Below, piece after piece: positions 1 through 11,800 of a stretch of 64,000 nt of DNA. The translations under genes were made by a program, and so were the position numbers. Every line of letters begins with the position of its first letter. Position 1 is the stretch's first letter. The DNA comes from Coturnix japonica. Its lineage: Eukaryota > Chordata > Aves > Galliformes > Phasianidae. The notes under the pieces are model-generated. The model was not told where the DNA came from and did not search any database. It saw nothing but the letters and a program-made list of their open reading frames with translations. The stretch is from contig NC_029532.1 in NCBI RefSeq assembly GCF_001577835.2, positions 1,116,001 through 1,180,000 of the forward strand, in the 5' to 3' direction.

Positions 1-3000
1 GCCTTGTTCTTCATTTATGCAGGGGCTGGTGTGTGTCTTTTGGGAGAGCTGGGAAGGCAAGGATAGGTTTGTGAGCGAGGAAGGGCTGCTGCCCTCTGGT
101 CTGTGCTGCCTTTGCGTTCCTTGTCTCCAGGTCAGCATTGCCTTTGGCGGAGCTTCGGCAGTTCTTGTTGGCCGACTCATGCTGAACTTGCTGGAAACAG
201 GAACTGCTTGTAACAATCAGTCTTGCAAAGCTTGGTTTTCAAACCGTTTAAACTGACATGTAAATTACGCAGAGCAACATCCCACACTGCTTGGAAACCT
301 TCTGCAATTAACCCACTCCAACCTGTGTTCTGCTCAGCCCCGAGGTTACGTAGGTTTGTGTGCAGGTTCTCTCTGCCACTGAAGGCTTCCCGTATCCCAC
401 AGCCTGATTTGCTACTCCCTTGCAGCATGAACTTATTTTAATTCAGGCTGACTGAGCAATCTGCAGTTCGGTAGGAAGCCCTACTGTGTTTTACCCTATA
501 TCAACAAAGATGGCACAAAGAAATGAGTCCTAGAGCACGTACTATTACCTGTGCTGGGTGTTGCTTCAGCTGAGGGGAGATCTGTGGGTAGGTGAATGGG
601 AATGGCTGCCTTGTTTTCTTGTGAAAAGATGTGATGAATTAGCAGAAACATCTCTCAGAAAATACTTATTTTCTTTTAGAGGTGACCGTCTCAGTCTGTT
701 GATGTTCTTAGAGATGAGAATGGTTTGACTCCAGCAATTGTACAGGCTGCTGCTGTTGTGTCAGGTCGTGCTGTCCTGTGGTGTAACTGCCAGGTGAAGA
801 ACAACTGAACTGTGTAAAACAATTACCTTTTTTCTCTTCTTTGCCTTTTCTTAATGCCCCCACATGGAGTCCTTTGCAACTGGCAGGGAGGTGCAGTGTG
901 TATCTCAAGCTGCGTGCAGTGCAGTCGGTGCACACTAGAGGGTAGTGCACCACTGACTGCCCTGCAACGAGCGCTGCAGCCTGAAATCCTCCCAGCTGGC
1001 ACAGAGCAGGGAGCTGGAGCTGCCTGCCCTCTGTTTACAATAATGTTACAGCTTGTCTTTACAACGGGGATGTGATACCTGTGGTATGGAAAAACAGCGT
1101 ATTCTCTCCAAACCTGCTGCGTCTGACTTAGGGATGAATTTTTACAATGAATTCTAATTAGCTTGAGCAATCCGATCCTCTCTGTGTGTTTTTCCAGAGA
1201 CATCGTAGTAACTAACAGCCCTGAGAGGCTCTGCAGGCTTTTTGGATGGTTAACATTTAACTGAAATTTTATGCTGAACTTTGAAGCGACTCATTTGGAT
1301 GGAGGTACATTAGCAGACTGATAGAGCGCTGTAACTGCACTGCTGGGTTTGATAGGAGTAGCTCCAAAATTTGGTTACTGAGGCCAACGTTAGATAAAAT
1401 CGGGTCTCCCCTTGGCTGGGGTAGCACCTCTGCCTGATAACTGCTCCTTTTGGGGATAGCCATGCCCTGTGCTTGGCAGAAACCCTTCCCCGACCAGCAC
1501 TAGCTTGAAGATTTGGCAGTCAGGAAGAAATGTGGCTCTTGCTGCTGCTGTTTCAGTGCATGGGCAACATGTACCAAAGTCTGTCTGGGCTGGAATGTGC
1601 TCTGAAAGAACAGGAGCATTTTACTAGGTGTTGTAGTAGATATCCCACAATGTCCTTGCTAGGAAAGCACCTCATTTCCGTGCTGTAGCTGTGCTGGAAC
1701 TCTCCCAGAGGCAGAGAGAGGTCTGTGTGACGGGGTGATAAGGATGTTTTCTTGCAATATTGATCTCTCCAGGTGGGTGTAAGGCAGGAATGGAGGGCGG
1801 CTCCACCCCACTGCAGGTCACTGTGCTGAGGACTCCCCAGGCAGGGTTTCAGCTCCATGTTTGCTGCCATCTGAGCCCTTTCTGGGCATCCTCTGTGTTA
1901 AGCAGCACCCTGGAAGTGAGAACTGGTGTCTTCCCCTTGTTCTCCAGGTTCCATGGGTGTCAGTTCTGTGGTAAGGCAACAAGGAAGATGATTCCTGTAT
2001 CTGAACTTGAGCTGTTTGTGGTTCCTGTGTTGTCATAGAAAAGAAGTCCAGAGCTCAAGAGACAGTTGTTTTGGAGCTTTGTGTTTTGTTTTTCTTCCCT
2101 TTAGCATCATTTGCTGTACCAAAGCTGTGTTGGCTGATCGGGGTTGACAGAACTTGTAAGTGGTGAAACGTTAATAAATCCTGGTGATGAGTCATTAGCA
2201 TACAAAGCAACCTGATGACTCACAACACAAGGTTTTGATTACTGCTTTTTCAAGCACATGGATAGGTAGGAGCAATTAAAAATCTCAAGAAGAAATCTGT
2301 CTTGGAGCACCTGTTTGTGTCTTGTTAAGGCTGTGGGAGATGCTGACAAATGGGGTGGTGCTCATTTTGCCTCTGAGACCCTTTTGACTGAGTTGTGTTC
2401 TCCTGACCCTGGTTCTAGTTGTGTTTTTCCCCCCCCTCCCCTCTGTTCCAGCTCTGTTGGGTGTCCTCTGAGCTTAGGAAGGAAGCACTGTATGCGTGTG
2501 AGGGGAAGAAGATGGTGAAGTTTGTTCCCCCAAGATGCAGTTGAAGCCTCAGTCAAGGTTTCGGGGTCACTGGGCCAGAGCCATTAGGGACTTGTGAAAT
2601 GATGTCACTGGAGCAACAACAAAACATCCCATCCGGTAGGTCACGGCCTGATTTGTTACCAGCACCGTGTTCTCTGCTTAATCTCTAGTGAGTAATTAGT
2701 AAGGACTTCTTACAGGCAGCTTCCTTGAGGAGAGGCCAAGGGGCAGAGAAGGGATCTGTCTTCCTCCTCACCTGCCCTGGCACTGCTGTGCTTGTGGGCT
2801 TTGGCTGCAGAGTGTGTGGAGGTGCAGGAAGCACTTTGTGTCCTCCCAGGGAGACTCAGATGTTCCTTCCAAAAAGCCAATTGCTGTGATCAGTCAAATG
2901 TGTAGTTTAACCCTGATTTATGGTCCTCAAACAATTATTGCTGCCTTCCTCTGATGCCCTTTAGAGGTTCTGTGAGCTCTGCCAACTTGAGGAAGGATGA

Positions 3001-3181
3001 GTTTGCCAGGTTGTTTGTCAGCTACGCCACCTTCCAAGTGGAAGAATGGGATGACGGTGCTTCCGAGAAGTCTGGATGAAGGTGATCCTTGGTGCTGCAA
3101 CGTGCCCTTGGTTGGGGCTGCGATGAATCTGAGTGGTAACTGACACCTACCAGATCTCTTATATGAAACATTTATTTAGTC
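1..3181. other. Non-coding stretch, no gene recognised
   Basis: No open frame on either strand resembles a known protein, and no chain of exon-like segments with matching splice phases could be built. The stretch may be intergenic, or an intron or 3' UTR of a gene lying to the left. An AATAAA at 2173-2178 could be a poly(A) signal of such a gene, but nothing coding precedes it. A paired AP-1-like site lies at 2188-2222. Confidence 0.5.
2188..2222. promoter_or_regulatory. Two AP-1/MARE-like sites, candidate enhancer
   Basis: A perfect TGAGTCA lies at 2188-2194 and is followed by TTAGCA, which resembles half of a MAF recognition element. A TGACTCA, the reverse complement of the first heptamer, lies at 2216-2222. 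The two cores are 21 bp apart, about two helical turns. Such heptamers bind AP-1, NF-E2 or MAF-family bZIP dimers. The sites are seen directly; enhancer activity is inference. Confidence 0.35.
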
Positions 3182-3240
3182 CTAGAATCATGGAGGTTGG
3201 AAAAGACCTCTGAAGGTCCTGTTGGATCGAGTGTCTTGGA
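3182..3240 (-). mobile_element. CR1 LINE 3'-end fragment
   Basis: The segment reads as the reverse complement of the CR1 3' terminus: AGAATCATGGAGGTTGGAAA followed by a GACCTCTGAAGGTCC-like core. On the - strand it ends in the CR1-type ATGATTCT tail. It is short, diverged and 5'-truncated, as most bird CR1 copies are. Confidence 0.75.
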
Positions 3241-4937
3241 TGAAGGAGGCCAGCCTTGTTTGCATCCTGCTTTTGCAAAGGAATAGCTGACCTCAGCTCA
3301 GCCTTGGGGAACTCCTACTGTGCCAGCTCTTTCATGCAGCCTTCATCCAGGTTTGACCTACTTGTCGTTTTTGTACAAACAGTTGTTGGAAAGCAGTAGG
3401 GGATGGAGAGAAGATGCATCTGAGGAGTGCTGGCTCTTGGTTAGAATGTTAGTGGGCACCTGGAGCAGATGGCAGTGGCATTCTGCAGGTTGGGATGTTT
3501 CAGCACACGGGTGTCTATGTTACCTGGTAGTCATGCATACTCACTTCATTGCACGTCTGTCCGGTGCTGCTGGCTCTCACTGTGTGTAGTTGCCCAGCTG
3601 ATATGTACTGCATCCCTTTGGAGTCTGCTCCGGGTTGTTGGCAGGATGTGAAGTGGGATCTTTCTGCTTTCCCAGGGCTGCAGCAGGTTCCCAATTAAAG
3701 CCAACCCAGACTGACACCAACATACATCAGTCAGGCACGGTGCTTCCCTCTCCATGTATTTAGCAGCAAGAATTCACACCCCGTCCCACGCGTGATCCTT
3801 AGCAAACACTGACATCCTGCTCCCCACAGCAGGGTGAAGCAGATCAAAGGAGAATGTTTCATTTCTGTACACTTTTCTTTGGAACGGGAGCAGCTGCAGC
3901 TTTCAGTGCAGTTGATCAGATTGCTCAGAACAAGTGTTTTTCACTGATTATTATCATTTTTTATCATTAGTGAGGGAGCTCCCAGCTTGTGAGTAGTCGC
4001 TGTTTGGAAACCAGTCGCCACAATACGAGCTGTCAGCCCTGGCAATAGCTGACATCTCATTAAGTGTGGATTGGTGGCGTTTTTAAGGCTAGAATTGTGC
4101 GATGGGGCTCAGGTGAGTGCTTAAAGGCTTAAGAGGCATTGCAGATGTAGGCAGTGGATGCTGTGGATGGCAAAGGACAGAGGTGGGGTGGTCGATTCAG
4201 TGGCTTTAGGAGGAGCAGCCATCAATCCAGCTGTAATGTACAGCACCAAGAAGATTATTTTGTAATGATTTTGTATTCGTAAGTTGGACCCCTCGCATAA
4301 AACCAGGGTTAAGCTGTTATGTGCTGCTCTGCCTGCCTTGCCCGGGTAATTTCTCTCTTTGGTTCTGTGCAAAGTGCTGCTGGTAGGAACAAAGGAGTCA
4401 CGCTGCCCTTACTCATTAAGAACTGCGTTATGGAACACAGCGGTGTTGTCTTTAGACTAAAAGCCCTCCTGTATGGCTGGTCCCACCATCAGACCATCTC
4501 CTGCTGCCTGGCAACTGCCTCTATTGCCATAGCAATGCAGCTCCGCTTTCATGCAGAGCCCCACCATCCCCATCTTTCATTCACTCTCTCACTCCATCTG
4601 TGAGTTCTGCTCCGAATCCGGAGTTACTCAGCACTTCTGAACTCATTAATGAAACATTACTTAGCAGAGGGGAAGCCACGCGATGCTTTGGGCTGCGTGT
4701 TTGCCTGGGCTGTGGCTGCTGCCATTGGGCTCGGTTACTACACAGACACACAGTGTGATCAGCATCCCTCCCTGCACACTGCATCCCTCTTTGAGGAACT
4801 GGAGCTGCCTGCATCCCTGGGTTCTGTGCATGTGGCTGCAGCTGTGTAGCAAAGGGCCAGAGTTTCTTCCTTTCAGTATCTAAGGGACTGTAAGAAAGAA
4901 GGGGATAGAATTCAGCAGAGTCTGTTTGGTAGCACAA
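3241..4937. other. Non-coding stretch
   Basis: No gene is supported here. A short AT-rich patch around 3945-3970 (repeated TTATCATT-like words) stands out from GC-richer surroundings and could be regulatory, but nothing more can be said. Confidence 0.4.
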
Positions 4938-5185
4938 GTGGAAATGGTTTCCAACTACAAGAGGGGAGATTTAGTCTGGGTGTAAGAGGAAGCTTTTTAC
5001 CCTCAGGTCAATGAGGCACCGCACAGGGTGCACAGACCTGGTGGTGCCCCATCCCTGCAGGCATTTGAGGTCAGGGGATGGAGCTCTGAGCACTGATGGA
5101 GCTGTGGGTGTCCATGAGCAATGCAGGGAGTGGGACCTGATGGCATTTAAGGTCCCTTCCAACTCAAACCATTCTATGATTCTCT
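4938..5185 (+). mobile_element. CR1 LINE 3' fragment
   Basis: This is a 5'-truncated CR1 3' region in sense orientation. It carries the usual order of landmarks: a block about tens of bases long resembling 'pulled from a ragged GGAGATTTAG' motif, a 'gtgccccatccctgcaggca' block, 'ctgagcactgatggagctgt', 'aaggtcccttccaactcaaa', and the terminal ATTCTATGATTCT tail. It lies just upstream of the candidate small membrane-protein gene. Confidence 0.9.
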
Positions 5186-5747
5186 GAAACAGCCTCAGGA
5201 GTGCAGGTTATGCAGTCAGTGAATTCACACCCTGTTGATGGGCTCCCTGAGAGCTTAACCAGAACAGCAGTGATGATTTAAGTAAAGGATACAGCAAGGA
5301 GAATAATGCAAGAGCGCAAAAGCAGCGAGCAGGAGAAAACATTTCTCAGCCGCACAGTGCTCAGCAGTGCTGCAGATCGCTCTGGCTGCAGACCTGAGGT
5401 GCCGGGAGGAAGCTCGGAGGTTCCCTCGTCACCAGCTGCTTTGCTGCGTTCTTCGCAGGCTCTGGCTCTCAGCGCCAATCACCGGGAGCTGCCGCTGCGC
5501 TGCTCCCAGATACAAGTGGAAGGAGCTGCGGGGGGATGCGGACAAAGCACGACAGAGACAAAAGGGATGGAGATGTGAGCCGCTCCGATAGCGGAGCCGC
5601 TTGGCGCAGGGCAGCAGCCGCTCGTCCCCAAGGGAGGCTCTTCCAGCACAAAGCCGGGCTGTGAGCTGCTCCCCAGCAGCCTGCCTTCCTTCTCCACGTC
5701 CTCCTCCTGTCCCTGGGAGCCCCCCGGCCGAGCTGCCCCCGGAGCAA

Positions 5748-7974
5748 ATGCCACCTGTACCCAATGAGGCAGATCCCGAAGTGCCACGAATGGATCCCAG
5801 GATTCTCATTTTCCTTCTCTACGTGATGATCCTCCACGAGCTGGTGAGCGGCTGGATGGAGTACCAGAAGCAAATCGCCAAGCCCAAGAAGCAGGCGGGG
5901 CCGGTCTGGTCCTCCAGGTGAGTTCCTGCCTTGTGCTTTGGGATGGGGACGGCTCGGGTCTGGGAGAGGGGCTAGGCGGGTGGGAGCCCTTTGTGTGCAC
6001 CCATCCCCATAGAGGTGTCTGTCACCCGCTGCGTACAGATGCACAGAGGCAGGATTAGGTCCCTTAATCTTTTGAGCTTCTGTTGTCTGGAGGCATCTCG
6101 TGTCTGACACACAGATACCCACAGTTTGTGGGTTTTTCTTTGTGGAAATGCATGTTCCCCTCGGTTCCCAATCAGCACAGCTGGGACAGCACTGTGTGCT
6201 GTGCTCTGGGCAGGGCAGGGTGCTCCTCAATGAGACTCGAAGCTCCAGAGCCCCACTGACAGTGTGTGTCTCTGCGTCCTGTCCCCTCCCACCACCGCTC
6301 CAATCCCCTCTTGCTCTCTACCCAACAACACAAACAGGCTCTAGAAATAAGGATGTAAGAGGAAAACCCTCCGTCCCCTTAAAATTCAAACATGTTTCTG
6401 CAAACCCCGTTCATGTGTTGGTCGCTCTCTGTGTGATGTTCATGATGATGGTGGCCTTGATGTTGCTGGGGTTCTCTAATGGACGGTCTGTTTGGCAGCT
6501 CTGTGTTGGCTGCACCCTGGGGCTCATTCACTCCCTCCCTGCAGGTTTCAGGCCGCAGCACCAACATGTCGTGGCTTCACGCCCGGCTGATGCCTGTGAC
6601 CCAGTTTGATGCCCCATCAGCAGAGCTCACAGCTCACTGCTAATCCTGATCCCTCAGCATGCAGCGATCCCAGCTGCAGTGAGCCCCATGGGAGGGATGT
6701 CCTGCATCCCACTGGCAGTGCTGGGACATCCATCCTTTCAGCTGCAGCTTAGGGGTGAATTTGCTGCCCAAATTCCTGGAGGAGCACAGCTGAAATGCAT
6801 CTTTTGCTGGGTAGTCGTGCCCTGGGAACACGGCCATGGGTGCAGGCACCTCCAGTGGAGAAATAGCTCAAAGAAGAGCAGAGAGAGGCACTGGAGAATG
6901 GTTTGCCTTGATCTGAAGTGCCCCAGTGTGGGAAAAAGGGTGTGACGCAGAAAACACAATGAATATTTCATGTACCAGCAGCCACCAAACAACTTGCATT
7001 CAGCAGCCAGGATGGTGTCGTATGATGGTATCACACTAAAACACAAAGCCCTGGGTGCTGGCATCCAACCCAGCCTGCTCTGGGGTCAGGGAGGAGGCAG
7101 GAGCTGTGTGCCCTGTGGGTGTCCCCTCCTTTTCTGAGCTGAGTGAGGGGCTGCTGCCATTGAGACCCGAGGGCTGATGGATTTTAGGATATGCAGACAC
7201 TGCAGGGAGGCACCGGAGCCGAGTCCAGAGGGATGCATGGTGACCAGCTGGGGGGAGCTCCCACCATCTCCTCTGCCTGCTACTTGAATGTAATTAATTC
7301 AAAAACCAATTAGGGAATGAAGCTCTAAGGCAGCAGGCTAATGAGGACATGACAGAGCTGCCTCTTGGCTGCACCCGCAGTGCAGGGAGGGATTTCAGGG
7401 CTCGTCCTCCTTTTGTGGACAGTGAGCAGTGGTGAGCTGTGTGTAAAGCTGCTTTTCCTCCCGCTCCTAACCCTTCCCTGGCTGTTTCCCTCTGCAGCAG
7501 AGCAGCTCACAGTTGCTCTGTTCCCATCTCATCTCTGATCCCACCTGTGGGCACAGCGGGGTGATGGCAGTTGTGGTTGCAGAAGGAGCGATGCTGAGCA
7601 GCAGTGAGAAAGAAGAGAGATTTCTATTCAGCCCCGCACCCCATTTCTGTGCAGAGGGGAGGGGATCCCATGTGTGCACCCCCATTGAGCAGCTGCTTCC
7701 CAGAGCCACCACGATGGGAGGGGTCACCCTCAGTCTCTCCAGGCACCTCAAATGGAGACAGCAGGCCTTGCTCCAGCATGACCTGTGCTCTGTGGGGATC
7801 ACCATGTTACTGAGCCATGCAGAAGCAGGGAGTCACTGACACCATCTTGCTTTGCTCCCCAGCAGCAGCACCAGGCCCAGTCACTCCAGCTTTGCCAGGC
7901 CGCTGGTCCATTCAGTGCGCAGGGAGCGGCACCGAGACTGGAGGAAGCCAGGACGGATCATCCGGAAGGCGTGA
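5748..7974 (+). CDS. Candidate small single-pass membrane protein, two exons, about 93 aa
   Basis: I do not recognise this gene. Coding exon 1 is 5748-5917, ending AG|GTGAGT in phase 2. Exon 2 is 7863-7974, after a CCCCAG acceptor, and joins in phase and ends in TGA at 7972-7974. The product would be about 93 aa: an acidic, proline-rich N-terminus (MPPVPNEADPEVPR), one hydrophobic segment at about residues 18-33 (ILIFLLYVMILHEL), a basic stretch (KQIAKPKKQ), a Ser-rich linker across the junction, and an Arg-rich tail (RRERHRDWRKPGRIIRKA). The charge pattern suggests N-terminus outside and basic tail in the cytosol. ATG 5748 is the first in frame; ATG 5790 would give 79 aa, and neither has a strong Kozak context. 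The frame is open upstream to 5592 without an ATG, so an upstream coding exon is possible. A poly(A) signal follows at 8892. No function is claimed; chance assembly remains possible. Confidence 0.5.
5918..7862 (+). other. Putative intron of the small membrane-protein gene
   Basis: It starts GTGAGT and ends CCCCAG. I saw no additional exon inside that is supported by both splice sites and phase. An AT-rich block at 7285-7320 (ATGTAATTAATTC, CCAATTAGG) carries homeodomain-type TAAT cores in otherwise GC-rich sequence. Confidence 0.4.
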
Positions 7975-8891
7975 GGATGGACGGCCATAAGGAGCCCATG
8001 GGCATCAGCCACACCAGACAAGGCTTTGGCCACCCAACATGGCAAGTTGACTCTTCTGTCTTCCCCCTTGAGTAGACAGAGACCAGATTTCTTTGGGGAA
8101 GGATGGAATTTGCTCTTCGGTCAACCATAAGGAGCCTTCAAATGAGCCTCCATTGCCCAATGGGAGGGAAGGCGTTGGGGTCTGGTCCTCTGCAGGGCAT
8201 CCAGCACTGAGAGCCCTCATGGCTCTGCTGGTCCCACCAACATCACTGTGCAGAGTTCCTGCTTTCTGTCTCTGTTGCTCTGTGGTGGAAGAGGGGAAGT
8301 GCTGGGCACTGCTGCCATTAGTGCAATGGCCCCGTAATTAGATTTCTTTGCAGCCTTCCCAGCAGATGAGCCAGACTTAAGAGCGACTTTCTAACGAGCA
8401 GATAGAAGGGTAAGGAATACACGTTGCTCTTATTAGGGTCTGTGATTTAGATGCAGAATTAGATTTTAGGGACAGGAGTCAGCTCTCGTGTCCTGCACCG
8501 CAGCTGTGTGCAGGATGAGCATCTCTGAGCACTGCAGGATTCCAGCCCTGTGCTCCTGCAGCTCTCAGGGCAGAGCTGGCTGCCTTGTTTGCTGAATGCC
8601 ACATCTGCTTCCAACAGCCTGTTTTCCTCCCTGCCAACCATTTACAAGCCTGACTCAGGCTGGGTGATGCGTAATGCAGAAGCAGATAGGGAAGGGCCTT
8701 GGGGTGGGTCGGACATTCCTCAGCATGAACGGCTGCTGGTGCTGCCCTGGGGCAGACAGCTCAGAGATGGAACCTCAGCCCTGAGAGCAGGACTTGGCTG
8801 GGACAGGTGGATGTCCAAACTGCTGCACTTTGGGAGCAGGCTCTGCTGATCACATGCTGGATTTATCCCTGTACATCTCCTGTTTCCTCCC

Positions 8892-8897
8892 AATAAA
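8892..8897 (+). terminator. Poly(A) signal AATAAA
   Basis: A canonical AATAAA lies about 920 bases after the stop codon of the small membrane-protein gene and is followed by a T/GT-rich stretch (TCCTTTTCAATC, then GTTCAGGTGTCTC). It would define a last exon of about 1 kb and supports a real polyadenylated transcript on the + strand. Confidence 0.5.
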
Positions 8898-11800
8898 TCC
8901 TTTTCAATCACCTCGTTCAGGTGTCTCTCCTTCCACCCTCACATGTCTGCTTACCGCTTTGGCTTTCCCAGGGAGCTGGCACGGGCTGCTGGCAGCACAC
9001 GGGGTGACTCAGTGGGGCTGAAAGCAGCTTTGGTGCTGAACGTGTGGCACAAATGTTTGTTCTCTTGTTCTTTCTGCAGGGGAACACGTGGCTGCCACCC
9101 AGGGACTTGTTTTTGATGCTTGTAGGCTCTGATTTGTTTTTGTTGCTGTTCCTTTCCTACAGATACCCAGGTTGCTCTGCAGTGGTGCTGGTCTGGATCC
9201 AGCTCAGCTCTAACCCTGCTGTTGTTTTTGAGGTGGGCATAGGGCTGATGGCCACATCCAGCCCCGAGCTAACACAACAGCGTGGTTTAATTGCACATTT
9301 CTTCATCCAGGAGAGATCAAAGGTGACCAAAGATGCATCAGCTGTGAGGACACCTCCCAGCCCCGCTTCACCCCATCCCTGGGCACAGAGCTGTTCTCCA
9401 TCCAGCACTGAGCACTGTGGGGGTTTGGGATGTGGTGCGGGGGCTGTGCTGGCTGCGAGGTCTGGCAGCAGAAGGGGGGAAGTCATTCGGCCACGTGCCA
9501 GTTGTGCTGTAACAAAGCTGCTGGGTAATTATAGTGTGGGGGATGCTGGGGCCGTAAATGAGAATGCTTTTGGAGCCAGCGAGTAACAGCATCATTCATT
9601 CCATCTTCTCCTGTCAGTAACATTACTGCTGGATGGATCCTATTGCAAAGCCCAGGTGGGCTCCTGCCCTGTTCTGTACAGGTGCATGGGTGGCACTGAG
9701 CAGCTGCTTGGATCCGGGCTCTTGCTTACAGGAGGAAACACTTTGGTGTTCCTGAGCTGGTGTGTAACTCTGCCTCTTTTAGCTTTCAGGACCCCGATAC
9801 CATTTTCTCCACCCCAATGTTACCCAACCCACAGTGGTTCCCCAGCTCTAAGCCCTGACTCAGCCCTGAATCACAGCCAAGTGATCAGCATCCCATCAAA
9901 CGTTGGTCTCCTTCTAGTTCAGCTCTTGGTGTTGGAGCTCTGTGAGCAGCACAGCACGACTGGTGCCATGGATGAGGAGCTGCTCAACACCCAAATCTAC
10001 TGTGTCCTGGAGCACAGCAGGTGGAGCCCAGCCATGATGCAGCCAGGTTTAACGTTTGGCTTAAGCCAAAGTTTTCTTCCCAGCAGGCACCAAGCCCAAA
10101 GCACATGCCAGGCTTTGCAAAGAACGACCGTGCAGTGCTGAGGTTTGCATTGCGGTTCAACTGCTCTGCATCGTATGCTGCTTTGTGTGGCACATTGCAC
10201 TGAGGTCTGCAACTCATGCTGCTGCATGTGAGGGAGCAAAGCTGCTGCTGGCACAGACTGGGGGCAGCCTGCAGCCCACGGGGGGACCTGGCAGCCCCAG
10301 TGCAGTGTGTGGGCAGCGGGCACTGCCAGAACCTGCTCGCCCAGCAGCACCAATGGCCGCAGCCCCACATTTTTGGTTGGTGACTTACAAACGTGTTTCC
10401 TGTTTGGGAGGTGATGGAGCGCAGCCGCAGCCCACGTGAGCCCCCCGTGCCAAAGCCCAGCTCAGCCCTGCTGTGTTTGCCGGGTGCTGCTTTGGTTTGG
10501 TGCCGTTGTGAAAGTTTTCTTCCTGTTCCAGCAGCTCAGCCAAGCATGTGGGAATTCTCAATGTCTTTGGCAGAGCACTCCTGTTCCCTGTGCCATTTCC
10601 TTCCTTCCTCTCTAGGATGAGCACAGCCCAGTGCTGCCCACCCACCAGGTGCTGCTGGAGAGGGGGAAGTCCTGTGTGTGCCCAGGGATGGAAGCTCAGA
10701 GCTCTGCTACCTGCTGACAGGGACTTTCTGCCTTTGCATCTGGGAGAAAAGCAGCTGAACATCCTTGGGACGTTGTGAGCTTTGGCAGTGATGTGAGTCA
10801 GCCCCAACCAAACAGAGAGTGCCTGGGCTTCAGCCAGGCTCCTGGCGGATGGCAACCCTGGGTGACTGTAAGAGTTTGCTTTTGCTGACCTCCATAGGAA
10901 GCAATGTCCCAGGAGTGCTGGCTTTTCACACTGCTGGGTCACTGACCCTGAGAGCTCTGGGGGCACCGAGCAGTGGGGCAGCCTCCCCTGCAGTTACTGT
11001 GCAGGCAGATGGAGATGCAACAGAGGAGTTCAGTGCAGAGCCTTGCAGGATGCAGTGTGATGGCCTTGGAGGTGCCAGATGAAGTGAGGCAGCAGAGGTG
11101 CAGGGGTGTGTTGAGGAAAAGCAGACTCACACCTCCTGTATCTGCTGGTGGGATTAAAGCCAGCGTGGATGGAGGCATTTTGATAGGGAGCAGCAGCACT
11201 GCCTTTCAAACGCATCTGCTCACAAATTAGGTTGAACCAAACTAAAGCTCTTAATGGATCTGGCTGCTTGTTTTCACTTGGGCAGGGTGAGCTGCAGCCT
11301 GGGCAGGTTCTGTGCCCAAAGCACACCCAGCTGCAGGCTGACACAGAGCCAGCTTGTGCCAAATCCAACCTGTCTGTGCAAAAGGCTGCAAAGAAGCGGC
11401 CTGCAGCAGTAAGAAACAACACAAAGCTTTTGCCAACGAAATCTCTCCCAGCTGCTCTAATGGCCCCAGAGCACATTTAGCACCTCTCTAGGTCCTGTGT
11501 GACCAAGGCCAAGTGCCTCAAACTGCAAGAACTGCCTCAGAAAGGCACTGTTAGCTTCCAACCTTGGTGATTCTATGAAATTCCAGCTCCTGGAATCACA
11601 GAGCAAGGCGGCCACACAGGGTGTGAGTGGGAGAGCAGTGGGGTGAGGAGTGGTGGTGAGCTGGCTGCTGCTTGCCCTGTGTATCACTCGCCCTTGCATT
11701 ATAGATAGCAATAATCTGCTTCTTTGGAAGCTCTGCTCAGAGCTCTTTGAATGAGGGTTTCGCTGCAATAAATGCTGATGGTAACAAAACAAAGTGCCAC

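Noticed and set aside
5469-6230. 253-codon open frame on the - strand
   Set aside because: It overlaps the better supported + strand exon and GC-rich sequence around it; it has no recognisable domain and no splice logic.
9044-9586. 180-codon + strand frame with hydrophobic start
   Set aside because: It begins with GTG, not ATG, and shows no family features; the hydrophobic part comes from T-rich sequence.
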